Program-made: the position numbers and the translations under genes
In this document: piece by piece, positions 18,110 through 26,855 of the stretch
How positions within the stretch are numbered: position 1 is the first letter of the stretch
Layout: the number at the start of each line of letters is the position of its first letter
NCBI RefSeq assembly: GCF_010365865.1
Contig: NZ_CP048020.1
Location: forward strand, 2,108,001-2,172,000
Direction of reading: 5' to 3'
DNA length: 64,000 nt
From: Treponema vincentii
Lineage (GTDB): Bacteria; Spirochaetota; Spirochaetia; Treponematales; Treponemataceae
The notes under the pieces: generated by a model
What the model saw: only the letters and a program-made list of their open reading frames with translations
Database searches by the model: none
Told to the model about the DNA's origin: nothing

Positions 18110-19867
18110 CTATTTTTTAACGAATGTATTATATTCTCTAATTGCCCTCGGAAGCAGCATTTGATGGAAAGCGCAGATTGCTTTCGGATTCTGATAGACG
18201 GAATTCGCAAAGGCGATCATATACGCCCGTATATCATACAAACTGACGATTTCGTCGACCATACCGGTTTTGGCGCAATACTGCGGAACGGATTTTTCCT
18301 TATATTCATTAATCAGCTTATTCATCTTTTCAATGGTAGGCGTTAAATCCTTTCCCGCATCCTTGTCTTTTACTAAACGACGGCAATACATCGCAGTTGC
18401 AGCGGTTTCTCCGTTCATTACATTGATTTCGGTTGCCGCAGTACCGAGCGAGAACGCATTGGTATCGTTGCCTTGAGGCCGGCCCAACACATAGTGAGCC
18501 GCAGCAGTACCCTTTCGGAGCGTAACTTCCATCTGCGGAATATTGGAATTCTGAATGGAGTAAATAAGCGACTGTCCCAGACCGAGCAGTTCCGCTTTTT
18601 CCGCATCGTTTCCGACGTCGATACCGGTGGTATCCTGCAGCCAGATAATCGGAATCTTATCGCGAGCACAGAGTGTTACGAACTCATTCATCTTCATAAG
18701 CCCCTGCCGGTAGAGCTTACCGCCGATGCCGACTGCGCCTTGTTTGTATTCGGGATACTTCAGCAGCAAGCCTTGGAAGTTCGCGACAAGGCCGACTAAC
18801 AACCCGTCAACTTTTGCAAGTCCGGTTACCATTTCGGGACCGTAGCCTTTTTTGTACTCGCTGAATTCGCTGTTATCTACCAGCCGTCCGATAATATCGT
18901 AGATATTGTATATCTTCTTCTGGTTCATCGGCAAAATGGAATACAGATCGTTCGGATCGAGCGCCGGTTCCCGCGGTTCGTCTACACGGAAAAATTCCAA
19001 ATTGTAGGCGGGCAGGTAGTCCATATATTTTTTGATACCGTCTAATACGCCGATTTCGTCGCTGTACACCTCGCGGAAAAAGCCCGTTTCGTTGTAGTGA
19101 ATGGAAACCGTTCCCGGTACATCGACGCCCTTGGATTTTTTGCTTGCCTCGATAATCTGCTCGGCGCCCTCTTCGTCGATATAGCCTTTCGGATTCATAC
19201 CGCCGACGATGCCGGCGCCACCGACTGCCATATTCGCTTTCTCATGTGCGATAAGGATGGTCGGGCTGATACTGTGATAGCCGCCGCCCGCGGGGTTTGT
19301 TCCATAGATACCGACGATAACGGGAACACCGAGCTGCTGCAGTTCTACGTTCCGATAGAACGGAGTACCACCGCCGCGCCGGTTCGCATAAACTTTTTCC
19401 TGCTCGTCGAGTTTAACTCCGCTACAGTTCAGTACATACACGAGCGGAATGCGCAAGCATTTTGCCGTGTCGGAAGCCCGCAGTAAGTTTTCCGCCTGCC
19501 CGGGAACCCACGCGCCGACAATCTTCTTATTATCGGAAGCAACGATGACCGCCCACTTTCCGTTAATCCGTCCCAAGCCTTTGACGATACCGGTCGCGGT
19601 TTCAAAGTCCTGCGGATTATAGAGGCTGTTTAACGGACACCATGTACCTTCGTCAATCAGGTCGGCAATCCGCTGCAGCGCAGTCATCTGCCCTTTTTCG
19701 TTGATAGCCTCCGTCGGCGTTCCTGCTTCGTGGATTTCATCTATCAGTTTGCCGATTTCTTCTTCAACGTCTTTAATCAGCTTCTCATTTTCTTCATCAA
19801 TATGTGCCAACTCCTTTCCAACTTGTTCCATATTTTGGAAATAGTTCGGCATCGAATAATCACCCAT
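18110..19867 (-). CDS. gcdA: Glutaconyl-CoA decarboxylase alpha subunit (carboxyltransferase)
   Basis: 585 residues, about the length of the Acidaminococcus GcdA. The start MGDYSMPNYFQNM at 19867 has GGAGGAATAGAC upstream; a longer reading frame to 19984 would run into a hairpin repeat and is rejected. The protein is a two-domain crotonase-fold carboxyltransferase (first half with NPAGGGYHSISPTILIAH and VGGAGIVGGMNPKGY, second half with PIIWLQDTTGIDVG and GTAAAHYVLGRPQGN). It transfers CO2 from glutaconyl-CoA to the biotin of GcdC, giving crotonyl-CoA. Unusually, 383 bases holding a composite palindromic element separate it from gctB, so it may be differently regulated from the rest of the cluster. 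Confidence 0.95.
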   Translation of the reverse strand: MGDYSMPNYFQNMEQVGKELAHIDEENEKLIKDVEEEIGKLIDEIHEAGTPTEAINEKGQMTALQRIADLIDEGTWCPLNSLYNPQDFETATGIVKGLGRINGKWAVIVASDNKKIVGAWVPGQAENLLRASDTAKCLRIPLVYVLNCSGVKLDEQEKVYANRRGGGTPFYRNVELQQLGVPVIVGIYGTNPAGGGYHSISPTILIAHEKANMAVGGAGIVGGMNPKGYIDEEGAEQIIEASKKSKGVDVPGTVSIHYNETGFFREVYSDEIGVLDGIKKYMDYLPAYNLEFFRVDEPREPALDPNDLYSILPMNQKKIYNIYDIIGRLVDNSEFSEYKKGYGPEMVTGLAKVDGLLVGLVANFQGLLLKYPEYKQGAVGIGGKLYRQGLMKMNEFVTLCARDKIPIIWLQDTTGIDVGNDAEKAELLGLGQSLIYSIQNSNIPQMEVTLRKGTAAAHYVLGRPQGNDTNAFSLGTAATEINVMNGETAATAMYCRRLVKDKDAGKDLTPTIEKMNKLINEYKEKSVPQYCAKTGMVDEIVSLYDIRAYMIAFANSVYQNPKAICAFHQMLLPRAIREYNTFVKK

Positions 19868-19886
19868 GTCTATTCCTCCGGTTACG

Positions 19887-20239
19887 ACATTTTCCGCGAG
19901 CACAAAGCTCACGGAAAATGCTCTTTTTCTGTGCGAAATTTTATCAAAAATTTTGCACATTTTTTCTAACAGACGGGTAAACACATCAGGCGGAGTAGAT
20001 TAACATCGCAGAATAATTGTGGCTATGACGTCTAAAACTAGCCTTTCCGTCAGCCTTTTGAAAATAGCGGTACCGGATACAAGGCGCAAACAAAAACAAA
20101 GCGGAGACGTACTTGTTGTACGTTGAGCATTTATTTTTGTGCAGCAACGCCGTAAACGGTATGCATATTTTCAAAAGGAAAGGTTGAATAGCCTCCTTAT
20201 TCTGCGGGGCTGCTAAAAAATAACCTGATGTGTTTACCC
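19887..20239 (-). repeat. Composite palindromic cassette, copy C (inside the glutamate cluster)
   Basis: Read on the minus strand the order is: a 265-bp palindrome with 16-bp perfect ends GGGTAAACACATCAGG (19975-19990) / CCTGATGTGTTTACCC (20224-20239); a 12-bp stem with a 4-base loop (19931-19958, core AAATTTT/AAAATTT); and a third hairpin (19887-19920, stem GCATTTTCCG/CGGAAAATG) ending 20 bases before the gcdA ATG. The same three-module order occurs at 31062, 38948 and 52207. This copy holds a nested second palindrome (20054-20178). It accounts for the whole gene-free gap between gctB and gcdA. Confidence 0.85.
20054..20178 (-). repeat. Nested 125-bp palindromic element (second family)
   Basis: Ends are 13-bp perfect inverted repeats CCTTTTGAAAATA (20054-20066) / TATTTTCAAAAGG (20166-20178). 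Read on the minus strand it holds conserved blocks CGTTGCTGCACAAA, CTCAACGTAC, GTACGTCT and CGCCTTGTATC. The same blocks in the same order occur at 38948-39070, with different but still complementary stem bases, and half of the element occurs near 57292. Confidence 0.8.
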
Positions 20240-20250
20240 TACCCTGATAC

Positions 20251-21048
20251 TTACTCTTCTACAGGAACTTTGATAAACGCCTGCCCGGGATCGATTTCCT
20301 CGCGGATCATCTTAATAACGTCTTCGCTCGGCGCCTCAAGCAGAACAGCTTTGGAAACATCGAGGTCAAAACCGGTATTTTCCAGTACGTCTTCGGGGGA
20401 AGAGGTCGGATAGTAACCCGCTAAGTACATCCGCTTGGTCTTATCATCAAATTTGAGAATACCGCGGTCGGTAACAACGGCGATCGGGACTCTGTTTCCC
20501 GGAAGACCGAGCTTCTCACGTCCGCCGGGGCCGTCTCCCCATCCGGCGCTGGTGATGTAGTCGATTTTATCGATAAAGCGTCGTTTTTCGTGCTGCATCA
20601 TAATAACGGTGTTGGAATAGGTTGCGATACCGTTTGCACCGCCGGAACCGGTAAACCGGGTAATAGGGTTATGATAGTCGCCGATACAGGTTGAGTTTAC
20701 GTTGCCGAAAGGATCAATCTGTGCACCGCCGATAAAGGCGATCATACGATCGTTATCATTGAGCCATTCGTTTGCTTCAAACCCGATAAAGCGGACGTTC
20801 GGCCACTGTACACCGCAGTGAGCCATCAGCCGGTTATCGCCGACACTGCGGGGTACTTCAACCGGAGCGCAATCCATCAAACCGCTTTCCACAATCAACT
20901 TACAATGCGGAGCAAAAATCCGTTTTGCCAACGATGCTCCGATTAAAGGAAGACCGGTACCTACAATAACAATCTGGCCGTCTTTGATAGTCTTTGCGAT
21001 TGTAATTGCCTGCATTTCTTTATTGGTATAATTTTTATAATTTGCCAT
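20251..21048 (-). CDS. gctB: Glutaconate CoA-transferase subunit B
   Basis: 265 residues, the usual length. VESGLMDCAPVEVPRS places the catalytic glutamate at about residue 54, as in the Acidaminococcus enzyme, where it forms the covalent enzyme-CoA thioester. Other family features are GGAQIDPFGNVNST and FTGSGGANGIAT. With GctA it moves CoA from acetyl-CoA (or glutaconyl-CoA) to (R)-2-hydroxyglutarate. One base separates it from gctA, so the subunits are translated together. Confidence 0.95.
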   Translation of the reverse strand: MANYKNYTNKEMQAITIAKTIKDGQIVIVGTGLPLIGASLAKRIFAPHCKLIVESGLMDCAPVEVPRSVGDNRLMAHCGVQWPNVRFIGFEANEWLNDNDRMIAFIGGAQIDPFGNVNSTCIGDYHNPITRFTGSGGANGIATYSNTVIMMQHEKRRFIDKIDYITSAGWGDGPGGREKLGLPGNRVPIAVVTDRGILKFDDKTKRMYLAGYYPTSSPEDVLENTGFDLDVSKAVLLEAPSEDVIKMIREEIDPGQAFIKVPVEE

Positions 21049-21049
21049 C

Positions 21050-22019
21050 TTACTTATCCTCCTTTACAAGCCGTGCCGCATAACCGAATCCCGGTACAAC
21101 CTTCAATTTTGCCAATCTGCTTGCACCGAGTTTATCGATATATTCGGTATGATCTTTTACGCCGTATACCCATTCCTGTAGATAAGCTTTAAAATCTTCT
21201 TCGGTTTTGGTAACGCTGTCATACATTTTAAAGAAGTTTGCATCGTAGTCATAATAGTTATAGCACTGAGCGGGATGAGCACCGTAAGGGGTATGCACAA
21301 CTGCATCGACACAAAATTCGGGTATCGAGTTTTTAGTCGGATCCTTTCTGATCTCTTCCTCGGTTACAAGCTCTTCGCATGTTACGATACACTTTTTTGC
21401 GGCAATCGCGATATCGATATCATGGAATTCATCACCCTCTATGGAACAGGTTCCTTCGATAGAAGCCTTTTGCACGTGGATGATTGCAGTATCTAAGCGC
21501 GGCACAGGAACGGCAACAACCTTTTCACCGGGATTGAAGGGGTTTTCCACCTCAACCAATTTATCATTGGGAAGGCGCGGATCTTTTGCACGCTCTTCTT
21601 TACTGATACCCCATTTGTTTACCAAGTCAGTGCCCTGCATCAGCCGTACCGGAAGATACGGAAGTCCGAGGGAAGATGCATGAAGCATCAGCATCAGTAC
21701 ATCTTGCGAATAGTCTTCCAGCAGCATTTTTTTGTTGTTTTTTTCTATTTCGTGGCGGAAGCGACGCGCTACGTTTGTATAGCCGGAGTTTGCAATATAG
21801 CAGTTGATAAAGGCCTTTACCCTTCCTTCACCGATCAGCATATCCCAGTCGCCGCCTGCCGGGCCGGAGTACCCGATAAAATTGCCTAAGCCTTGCCGCA
21901 GAATTTCGTTTACCGCAGCATACGGCTTACGATTCGTCGTAAAACCGCCGAAGCAGAGGACATCGCCCGATTTTACATATTTTTTTAATTGCGTCGTGCA
22001 ATGACATAACCTTACTCAT
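21050..22019 (-). CDS. gctA: Glutaconate CoA-transferase subunit A, interrupted by a one-base frameshift
   Basis: The gene starts at ATG 22019 behind GGAGATGTATT with MSKVMSLHDAIKK. A run of seven A on the minus strand (21980-21986) then shifts the frame; with six A it would continue YVKSGDVLCFGGFTTNRK ... GPAGGDWDMLIG and join the long open frame that runs to 21050. The full product would be about 322 residues, the normal length. An internal start at 21841 would lack the conserved glycine-rich N-terminal third and could not form a normal subunit. All later sequence is intact (SGYTNVARRFRHEIE, PYGAHPAQCYNYY). A sequencing error, a recent mutation, or polymerase slippage at A7 that restores the frame in part of the transcripts are all possible. 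Confidence 0.88.
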
Positions 22020-22105
22020 AATACATCTCCTTCCAACTATATGTACGTTCTAATGAAATAGAGGCAATCGCAAAAATTATTTTCCAGCGATAAGCTCCAT
22101 TCATA

Positions 22106-22142
22106 CAGAGAGGGAACGCCGATAACATCGGTATTCCCTCTG
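22106..22142 (-). other. Stable stem-loop between gcdB and gctA
   Basis: CAGAGAGGGAA...TTCCCTCTG with an inner CCGAT/ATCGG stem (22106-22142), starting 6 bases after the gcdB stop. No U run follows, so it is more likely an RNA-stabilising or processing hairpin than a terminator. It could set a different transcript level for gcd and gct genes. Confidence 0.5.
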
Positions 22143-22147
22143 CATTA

Positions 22148-23290
22148 TTACTTTCCAAAGATCAACATAAAATAACCGGCCGCAACCGCAGAACCGATAA
22201 CACCGGCCACATTCGGCCCCATCGCATGCATGAGCAAGAAGTTCGTCGGATTTTCGGATGCGCCTACCGTTTGCGAAACACGCGCAGCCATCGGCACGGC
22301 GGAAACACCGGCAGAACCGATTAATGGGTTGATTTTTCCACCGGTAACAACATACAAAAGCTTTCCGAGCAAAACACCGCCGACCGTCGACATGCAGAAC
22401 GCAAACAATCCCATAAAGATAATGCTAATCGTTTGCACTCGCAGAAACAACTCTCCGTTTGCCGTAGCGCCGACGGTAACACCAAGCATAATCGTAACAA
22501 TATTGATCAATGCGTTTTGAGCCGTATCGGATAAGCGCTGTACAACACCGGATTCTCTAAAGATATTGCCTAACATCAGCATGCCAAGCAGTGGAGCAAC
22601 CGAAGGTAGCAACAACGAGGTAAATAAAACCGTTCCGATCGGGAATACAATTTTTTCCGTCTTACTTACCTTCCGCAACTGTTTCATCTTAACAGCACGC
22701 TCTTTTTTGGTGGTTAATAGCTTCATAATCGGCGGCTGAATCAACGGAATCAGCGCCATATACGAATACGCTGCAACGGCGATCGGCGCCAGCAGTTCGG
22801 GAGCTAAGTTGTTTGCAATATAAATAGAAGTAGGATCATCGGCGCCGCCAATAATAGCAATAGCGGCAGCCTGCTTTGCCGTAAAAATCGGTAAAGCACT
22901 GGCAGCCATAAAGGTGATATAAATGCCGAACTGCGCCGCCGCTCCGAGCAACAAGCTAATAGGGTTGGCGATAAGCGGCTCGAAATCGGTCATTGCGCCT
23001 ATCCCCATGAATATTAAGCATGGGAAGAGGTTACTCTTGATACCGCTATAAATAATCCGCAGTACACCGGACGTATACCAAGGCTCTGCTTCCTTCATCA
23101 AATCCGCTAACGGTAAATTCGTCAAAAACATACCGAAAGCAATCGGCAACAGCAGCAACGGTTCAAACTGCTTGACGATAGCTAAATAAATTAAAACGAA
23201 CGAGATGAGAAACATCACAAGCTGCTGCCATGTCAACGCAGCAAAGCCTGATTGTTGCATCATCGCCCCTATAACCTTAATGAATTCCAT
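22148..23290 (-). CDS. gcdB: Glutaconyl-CoA decarboxylase beta subunit (sodium pump)
   Basis: 380-residue integral membrane protein of the OadB/MmdB/GcdB family with roughly nine to eleven membrane helices. Diagnostic segments include [35 protein letters not shown] (the Asp implicated in sodium translocation) and [21 protein letters not shown]. It releases CO2 from carboxybiotin on GcdC and exports sodium ions, so the pathway conserves energy. Ten bases after gcdC. Confidence 0.95.
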   Translation of the reverse strand: MEFIKVIGAMMQQSGFAALTWQQLVMFLISFVLIYLAIVKQFEPLLLLPIAFGMFLTNLPLADLMKEAEPWYTSGVLRIIYSGIKSNLFPCLIFMGIGAMTDFEPLIANPISLLLGAAAQFGIYITFMAASALPIFTAKQAAAIAIIGGADDPTSIYIANNLAPELLAPIAVAAYSYMALIPLIQPPIMKLLTTKKERAVKMKQLRKVSKTEKIVFPIGTVLFTSLLLPSVAPLLGMLMLGNIFRESGVVQRLSDTAQNALINIVTIMLGVTVGATANGELFLRVQTISIIFMGLFAFCMSTVGGVLLGKLLYVVTGGKINPLIGSAGVSAVPMAARVSQTVGASENPTNFLLMHAMGPNVAGVIGSAVAAGYFMLIFGK

Positions 23291-23300
23291 GCAGTGCCCC

Positions 23301-23696
23301 TTATTTAACCTCTACCAATACGGTATCAGTATCGACGGCATCTCCTTTCTTTACCCTGACAGCAGCCACGGAACCGGCAACTTCGGATACGATTTCGGTT
23401 TCCATCTTCATGGCTTCCAAAATAACAACCACTTGACCGACGGAAACTGCATCGCCTTCTTTTACTTTTACATCAAGGACGGTGCCGGGCATCGGGCTGA
23501 CTACGGAACCGGCAGAAGCTGTGGGAGCCGACGTAGGTACCGCGGGTTGCGGGGTAACAGGTTGAGCAACGGGAGCTGCTTGAATGGCGCGAGACACCCG
23601 CTCTGGAGGACGCCGTGATAAAGATGAAGAGCCGCTCCCGACTCTTTCCACTTCAACTTCATATTTTTCACCATTTACAGTGACTACATAATTCAT
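23301..23696 (-). CDS. gcdC: Glutaconyl-CoA decarboxylase gamma subunit (biotin carrier)
   Basis: 131 residues from ATG 23696, 9 bases after AAGGAG; a GTG three codons earlier abuts the Shine-Dalgarno sequence. The N-terminal part ([18 protein letters not shown]) is followed by a proline/alanine-rich flexible linker (about residues 35-65) and a biotinyl domain with EAMKMETE; the modified lysine is near residue 97. The linker lets biotin move between GcdA and GcdB. It lies between gcdD and gcdB. Confidence 0.95.
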   Translation of the reverse strand: MNYVVTVNGEKYEVEVERVGSGSSSLSRRPPERVSRAIQAAPVAQPVTPQPAVPTSAPTASAGSVVSPMPGTVLDVKVKEGDAVSVGQVVVILEAMKMETEIVSEVAGSVAAVRVKKGDAVDTDTVLVEVK

Positions 23697-23721
23697 ACGA
23701 AACACTCCTTCTCTTTATGAC

Positions 23722-24033
23722 CTATAGTTTCTTAATACTCGTAATTACGAACGAATTCAAAGGCTCGCGCCTTTCTTCGCTAATAGCGGCTGCAATAACT
23801 GCAACTTTTACCGCTTCGGCACCCGCTGAAGACTTTGTATTCACGGCTGTAGGGGTCGCTGTTGCAGGGGCTGCTTGAGGTTTGGTAGGTAATTTTTTCT
23901 CTAAGCCCGAAATAACTTTCGAAACAATCATAACGTAAATCGCTAAGAAGATTAGAGATAAAAACACAATACCAAGCCCAAGCAAAGATGACAACAAGCT
24001 CGTAACAAAGCTTATGTACTCTGTTGTGATCAT
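23722..24033 (-). CDS. gcdD: Glutaconyl-CoA decarboxylase delta subunit (OadG-like)
   Basis: 103 residues: one N-terminal membrane helix (LLGLGIVFLSLIFLAIYVMIV), a short proline/alanine/threonine-rich linker, and a C-terminal segment ending EPLNSFVITSIKKL. Small one-helix subunits of this kind assemble sodium-pumping decarboxylases by linking the carboxyltransferase to the membrane subunit. Sequence similarity in such short proteins is weak, so the call leans on position directly before gcdC and gcdB. First gene of the unit after a terminator. Confidence 0.8.
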   Translation of the reverse strand: MITTEYISFVTSLLSSLLGLGIVFLSLIFLAIYVMIVSKVISGLEKKLPTKPQAAPATATPTAVNTKSSAGAEAVKVAVIAAAISEERREPLNSFVITSIKKL

Positions 24034-24105
24034 TCATACCTCCTATAAGGAATAAATAGCTTGAAAAAGCATCCCGGATAATAGCTTTATCACTATCATA
24101 ATACA

Positions 24106-24141
24106 AAAAGTGCTTCACTGTCGAGACAGCAAAGCACTTTT
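24106..24141 (-). terminator. Rho-independent terminator after the hgdH-gltS unit
   Basis: Long stem AAAAGTGCTT/AAGCACTTTT with an inner CTGTC/GACAG pairing. On the minus strand it ends in a run of T after AGTGAAGCAC. It lies between the GltS gene (stop at 24219) and gcdD, so hgdH-gltS probably forms a transcription unit separate from gcdDCB-gctAB. Confidence 0.7.
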
Positions 24142-24152
24142 CATCTGTTCTA

Positions 24153-24191
24153 GGGTATCTCTAAAAGTTTGGTTCGATTTTTAGAAGACCC
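24153..24191. repeat. CCTCTAAAAAC-type hairpin after the first GltS gene
   Basis: GGGTATCTCTAAAAG / ATTTTTAGAAGACCCC imperfect inverted repeat, 28 bases downstream of the GltS stop codon and directly ahead of the terminator at 24106. Member of the dispersed hairpin family. Confidence 0.6.
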
Positions 24192-24218
24192 CTCACAATA
24201 GATAGGTTCCCGTCAAAA

Positions 24219-25427
24219 TTATCCGACGAAGATGCTGGTAAAGGTCTGAATAATAAACGCATTAACAAAGTCGATAAACAGCGAACCTACAAGCGGAACA
24301 GCCAAGAAAGCCTTCGTCGAGAAACCGTTTACGGAAGTAAAGGCTTCCATGTTTGCAATAGCGTTCGGAGTAGCTCCCATACCGAAACCGCAGTGGCCGG
24401 TTGCCATAACCGCTGCATCGTAATCCCGTCCCATAAGGTTGAAAGTAACGAAATAGGCAAACAAGCCCATAACAACCGTCTGCACCAGCAGGATAACGAT
24501 AAGCGGAATTGCCAAGTCTGCCAACTCCCACAACTTCATTGACATCAATGCAATAGCCAAGAAGAAGGAAAGGCATACGCTTCCGATAATACCGATTTCG
24601 TCGATAGGCGTTTTGTTAGGCGTTGCATCTACAATATTACGCATAATAGCAGCAAGAAGCATCGGAATAAGATATGCCGGCAAAGACAATCCCGCTTTTT
24701 TAATAAGCGGCGTAATAAGACCACCGACACCCATTGCAATACCGATCATACAAGCTGCTTTAAAGAAAGATTTCTCGGTCATAGTAGCTTTCTGAGCGAG
24801 AGTCTCTTCATTCTCAGCTTGCTGTTGAGCCTCTTTTGCGTTTCCTTCTTTGCACACAAGGTTGTGCTTATCCTTTAAGCGTTTTGCAATCGGCCCGCCG
24901 AGTAAACAGCCTGCTACCAAGCCATACGTTGCCGAGGCAATTGCGACAACCGTAGCGCCTGAAACACCCCGTTCTTCCAAATAAGGTCCGAAAGCGCCCG
25001 ACGTACCATGTCCGCCTGTCAACGGGATTGAACCCGCCGCCAAACCGATACCGGGATTAAGCCCGAACACTTTTGCCAAAGCGATGCCGACACCGTCTTG
25101 CACAACACAGAGCACTGCCGCTGCGGCCAAGAACAGGAGCGTTGCAATGCCGCCCTTTTTCAATGCGGAAACACTCGCCAAAAATCCGACGCTGGTAAAG
25201 AACACAACCATAAAGAAATTCTTTAAATTTCCGTCAAAAGTAAATGTAAACAGTCCCAGATTATGGCCTATCAACATTACAATTGAAAACAGCGTTCCTC
25301 CGATAACCGGCGCAGGAATATAGTATTTCTGCAAAAACCCGACTTTTGCTTTAATACCGCTTCCCAACAGGTACAGTATGATCGCCAGTCCCAACGTTAG
25401 ATACATATCAAACGTAAATGTAATCAT
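24219..25427 (-). CDS. gltS: Sodium/glutamate symporter, GltS family (paralogue 1)
   Basis: 402 residues from ATG 25427, which follows GGAGGTAATAAAG. Many hydrophobic helices; family motifs GLAAGSIPLTGGHGTSGAFGP and NLMGRDYDAAVMATGHCGFGMGA are present in both halves. Imports glutamate with sodium. It lies 52 bases after hgdH and is probably co-transcribed with it. Presence of two different GltS genes in one pathway cluster suggests different affinities or one that exports a related dicarboxylate. Confidence 0.94.
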   Translation of the reverse strand: MITFTFDMYLTLGLAIILYLLGSGIKAKVGFLQKYYIPAPVIGGTLFSIVMLIGHNLGLFTFTFDGNLKNFFMVVFFTSVGFLASVSALKKGGIATLLFLAAAAVLCVVQDGVGIALAKVFGLNPGIGLAAGSIPLTGGHGTSGAFGPYLEERGVSGATVVAIASATYGLVAGCLLGGPIAKRLKDKHNLVCKEGNAKEAQQQAENEETLAQKATMTEKSFFKAACMIGIAMGVGGLITPLIKKAGLSLPAYLIPMLLAAIMRNIVDATPNKTPIDEIGIIGSVCLSFFLAIALMSMKLWELADLAIPLIVILLVQTVVMGLFAYFVTFNLMGRDYDAAVMATGHCGFGMGATPNAIANMEAFTSVNGFSTKAFLAVPLVGSLFIDFVNAFIIQTFTSIFVG

Positions 25428-25479
25428 CTTTATTACCTCCTCATACAGATGCATTTACTGTAGCACACTATGCAGCGAA

Positions 25480-26475
25480 TTACTGGATTTTATTTTTACA
25501 ATCTCCGGTGTCGAGATATTCTTTTATGTTATCAAAAGTTGTTTCGATCATATTCAATGCAGCCTCATCGGTATAGGAACCTACGTGCGGCGTAATGATA
25601 ACCTTCGGATACATATCGATCAGTTTTTCGAAAGCAGGCACAGGCAAGGTCTTACCTTTGAAATCTTTAAAGAAAATTTCAACCTCATTTTCCAACGTAT
25701 CGATACCTGCACCATATATCTTTCCACTTTCCAGCCCTTCGACCAGCGCATCGGTATCGACAAGCTCTCCCCGTCCTGTATTAATAAGGATGACGTTATC
25801 CTTCATCTTAGCAATTGCTTCTTTCGTGATGATCTTCCCGTTTTCCTTAATATACGGAGCATGGAGCGTGATAATGTCGGACTTTGCAAGCACTTCATCC
25901 AGAGACATCTGCGTTACGATGTCCTCCACCCCGGTTTTCGGGAAAATATCAAAACCGATAACATTTGCGCCTAAGCCCTTAAACAGTTTGGCTGCCGTCA
26001 TACCGATTCGTCCCAATCCGAGTACACCGACCGTACAATTCCGTACTTCGCGCGAGAACATCTGCTTGTCGACGATAAAGTTCTTATCTTTTGTTTTGTT
26101 TCCGGTATAGGTAACATTCCTCAATAGCGTCATTGCCAAAGTCAGTGCCAGTTCCGCGATTGCATTTGGAGAATAAAACGGCACATAAGCCATTTTAAAG
26201 CCTAGTTCTTTTGCGTATGGTATATCGATATGGTTAACACCCACCGTTCGGGTCAATACGTATTTAACGCCAAGCTCTTTGTAGATATCTAACCGCTCCT
26301 TTGTCGCAAAGCAGTTTCCGCGTAATACGACAACGTCATGCCCTGCTGCCTTTTTGGCGGTCGCCTCGTCGGTTAAATATTCGGGAATTAACGTCATTTC
26401 GTACCCGAATTTCTTATTTACCGCCTCAAAGATAGGCCGTTCGACATCACGTACGCCATAAAAAATAATTTTCAT
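25480..26475 (-). CDS. hgdH: (R)-2-hydroxyglutarate dehydrogenase (NAD-dependent)
   Basis: 331-residue D-2-hydroxyacid dehydrogenase. The Rossmann motif [16 protein letters not shown] lies near residue 150, and the catalytic Arg, Glu and His are in [18 protein letters not shown] and [13 protein letters not shown]. Beginning [20 protein letters not shown] and end TGDCKNKIQ match what I remember of Acidaminococcus HgdH rather than lactate dehydrogenases. It reduces 2-oxoglutarate to (R)-2-hydroxyglutarate, the first committed step. It heads the cluster, with a strong promoter upstream and RBS AAGGAGG. Confidence 0.9.
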   Translation of the reverse strand: MKIIFYGVRDVERPIFEAVNKKFGYEMTLIPEYLTDEATAKKAAGHDVVVLRGNCFATKERLDIYKELGVKYVLTRTVGVNHIDIPYAKELGFKMAYVPFYSPNAIAELALTLAMTLLRNVTYTGNKTKDKNFIVDKQMFSREVRNCTVGVLGLGRIGMTAAKLFKGLGANVIGFDIFPKTGVEDIVTQMSLDEVLAKSDIITLHAPYIKENGKIITKEAIAKMKDNVILINTGRGELVDTDALVEGLESGKIYGAGIDTLENEVEIFFKDFKGKTLPVPAFEKLIDMYPKVIITPHVGSYTDEAALNMIETTFDNIKEYLDTGDCKNKIQ

Positions 26476-26647
26476 GTTACAGTGCCTCCTTATATTACAT
26501 ACACCGAAAAAAGCGCAACCACCATTCCGTCAATCAATAGTAAACACACTTATCCATCTATCGATAAATCTATAAATGAAAACACTAACTGCTTATATAT
26601 ATTGATATAGCGAATTATGATGTTCATACTCATTCCGGTATTGTTTA

Positions 26648-26676
26648 ATCTTACAATGCCTCTATTGAGTTGTCAA
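26648..26676 (-). promoter_or_regulatory. Promoter of hgdH and the glutamate cluster
   Basis: On the minus strand TTGACA (26671-26676) is followed after exactly 17 bases by TAAGAT (26648-26653). The match to a sigma-70 promoter is close to consensus. The start site would leave an untranslated leader of about 165 bases before hgdH (ATG at 26475), long enough for leader regulation, though I see no recognisable riboswitch. The rest of the 380-base gap up to the divergent chemoreceptor is AT-rich with no gene. Confidence 0.6.
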
Positions 26677-26855
26677 GAAAATAAATAAATTTATTTTTAT
26701 ATGACCGACAATATCAAGACTATTCTAAACATTTAGTGTCGTATTACCATGCAGAAGCATAGACAGCCATAAGCAAAAGGACTAAAATACATCCGATGTA
26801 GTCGGATCATGTAGATACAAAATTACACCCACGTTTGGAAAGGAGCCCTACCCTT

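Noticed and set aside
19868-19984. N-terminal extension of gcdA (longer frame to 19984)
   Set aside because: The extra 39 codons lie in the hairpin modules of the repeat. A good Shine-Dalgarno sequence directly precedes the ATG at 19867, and the resulting protein matches the known length.
19975-20239. Large palindromes considered as integron attC sites
   Set aside because: Ends read GGGTAAACACATCAGG and not the attC core-site pattern; no cassette array lies between copies and no integrase is in the window.
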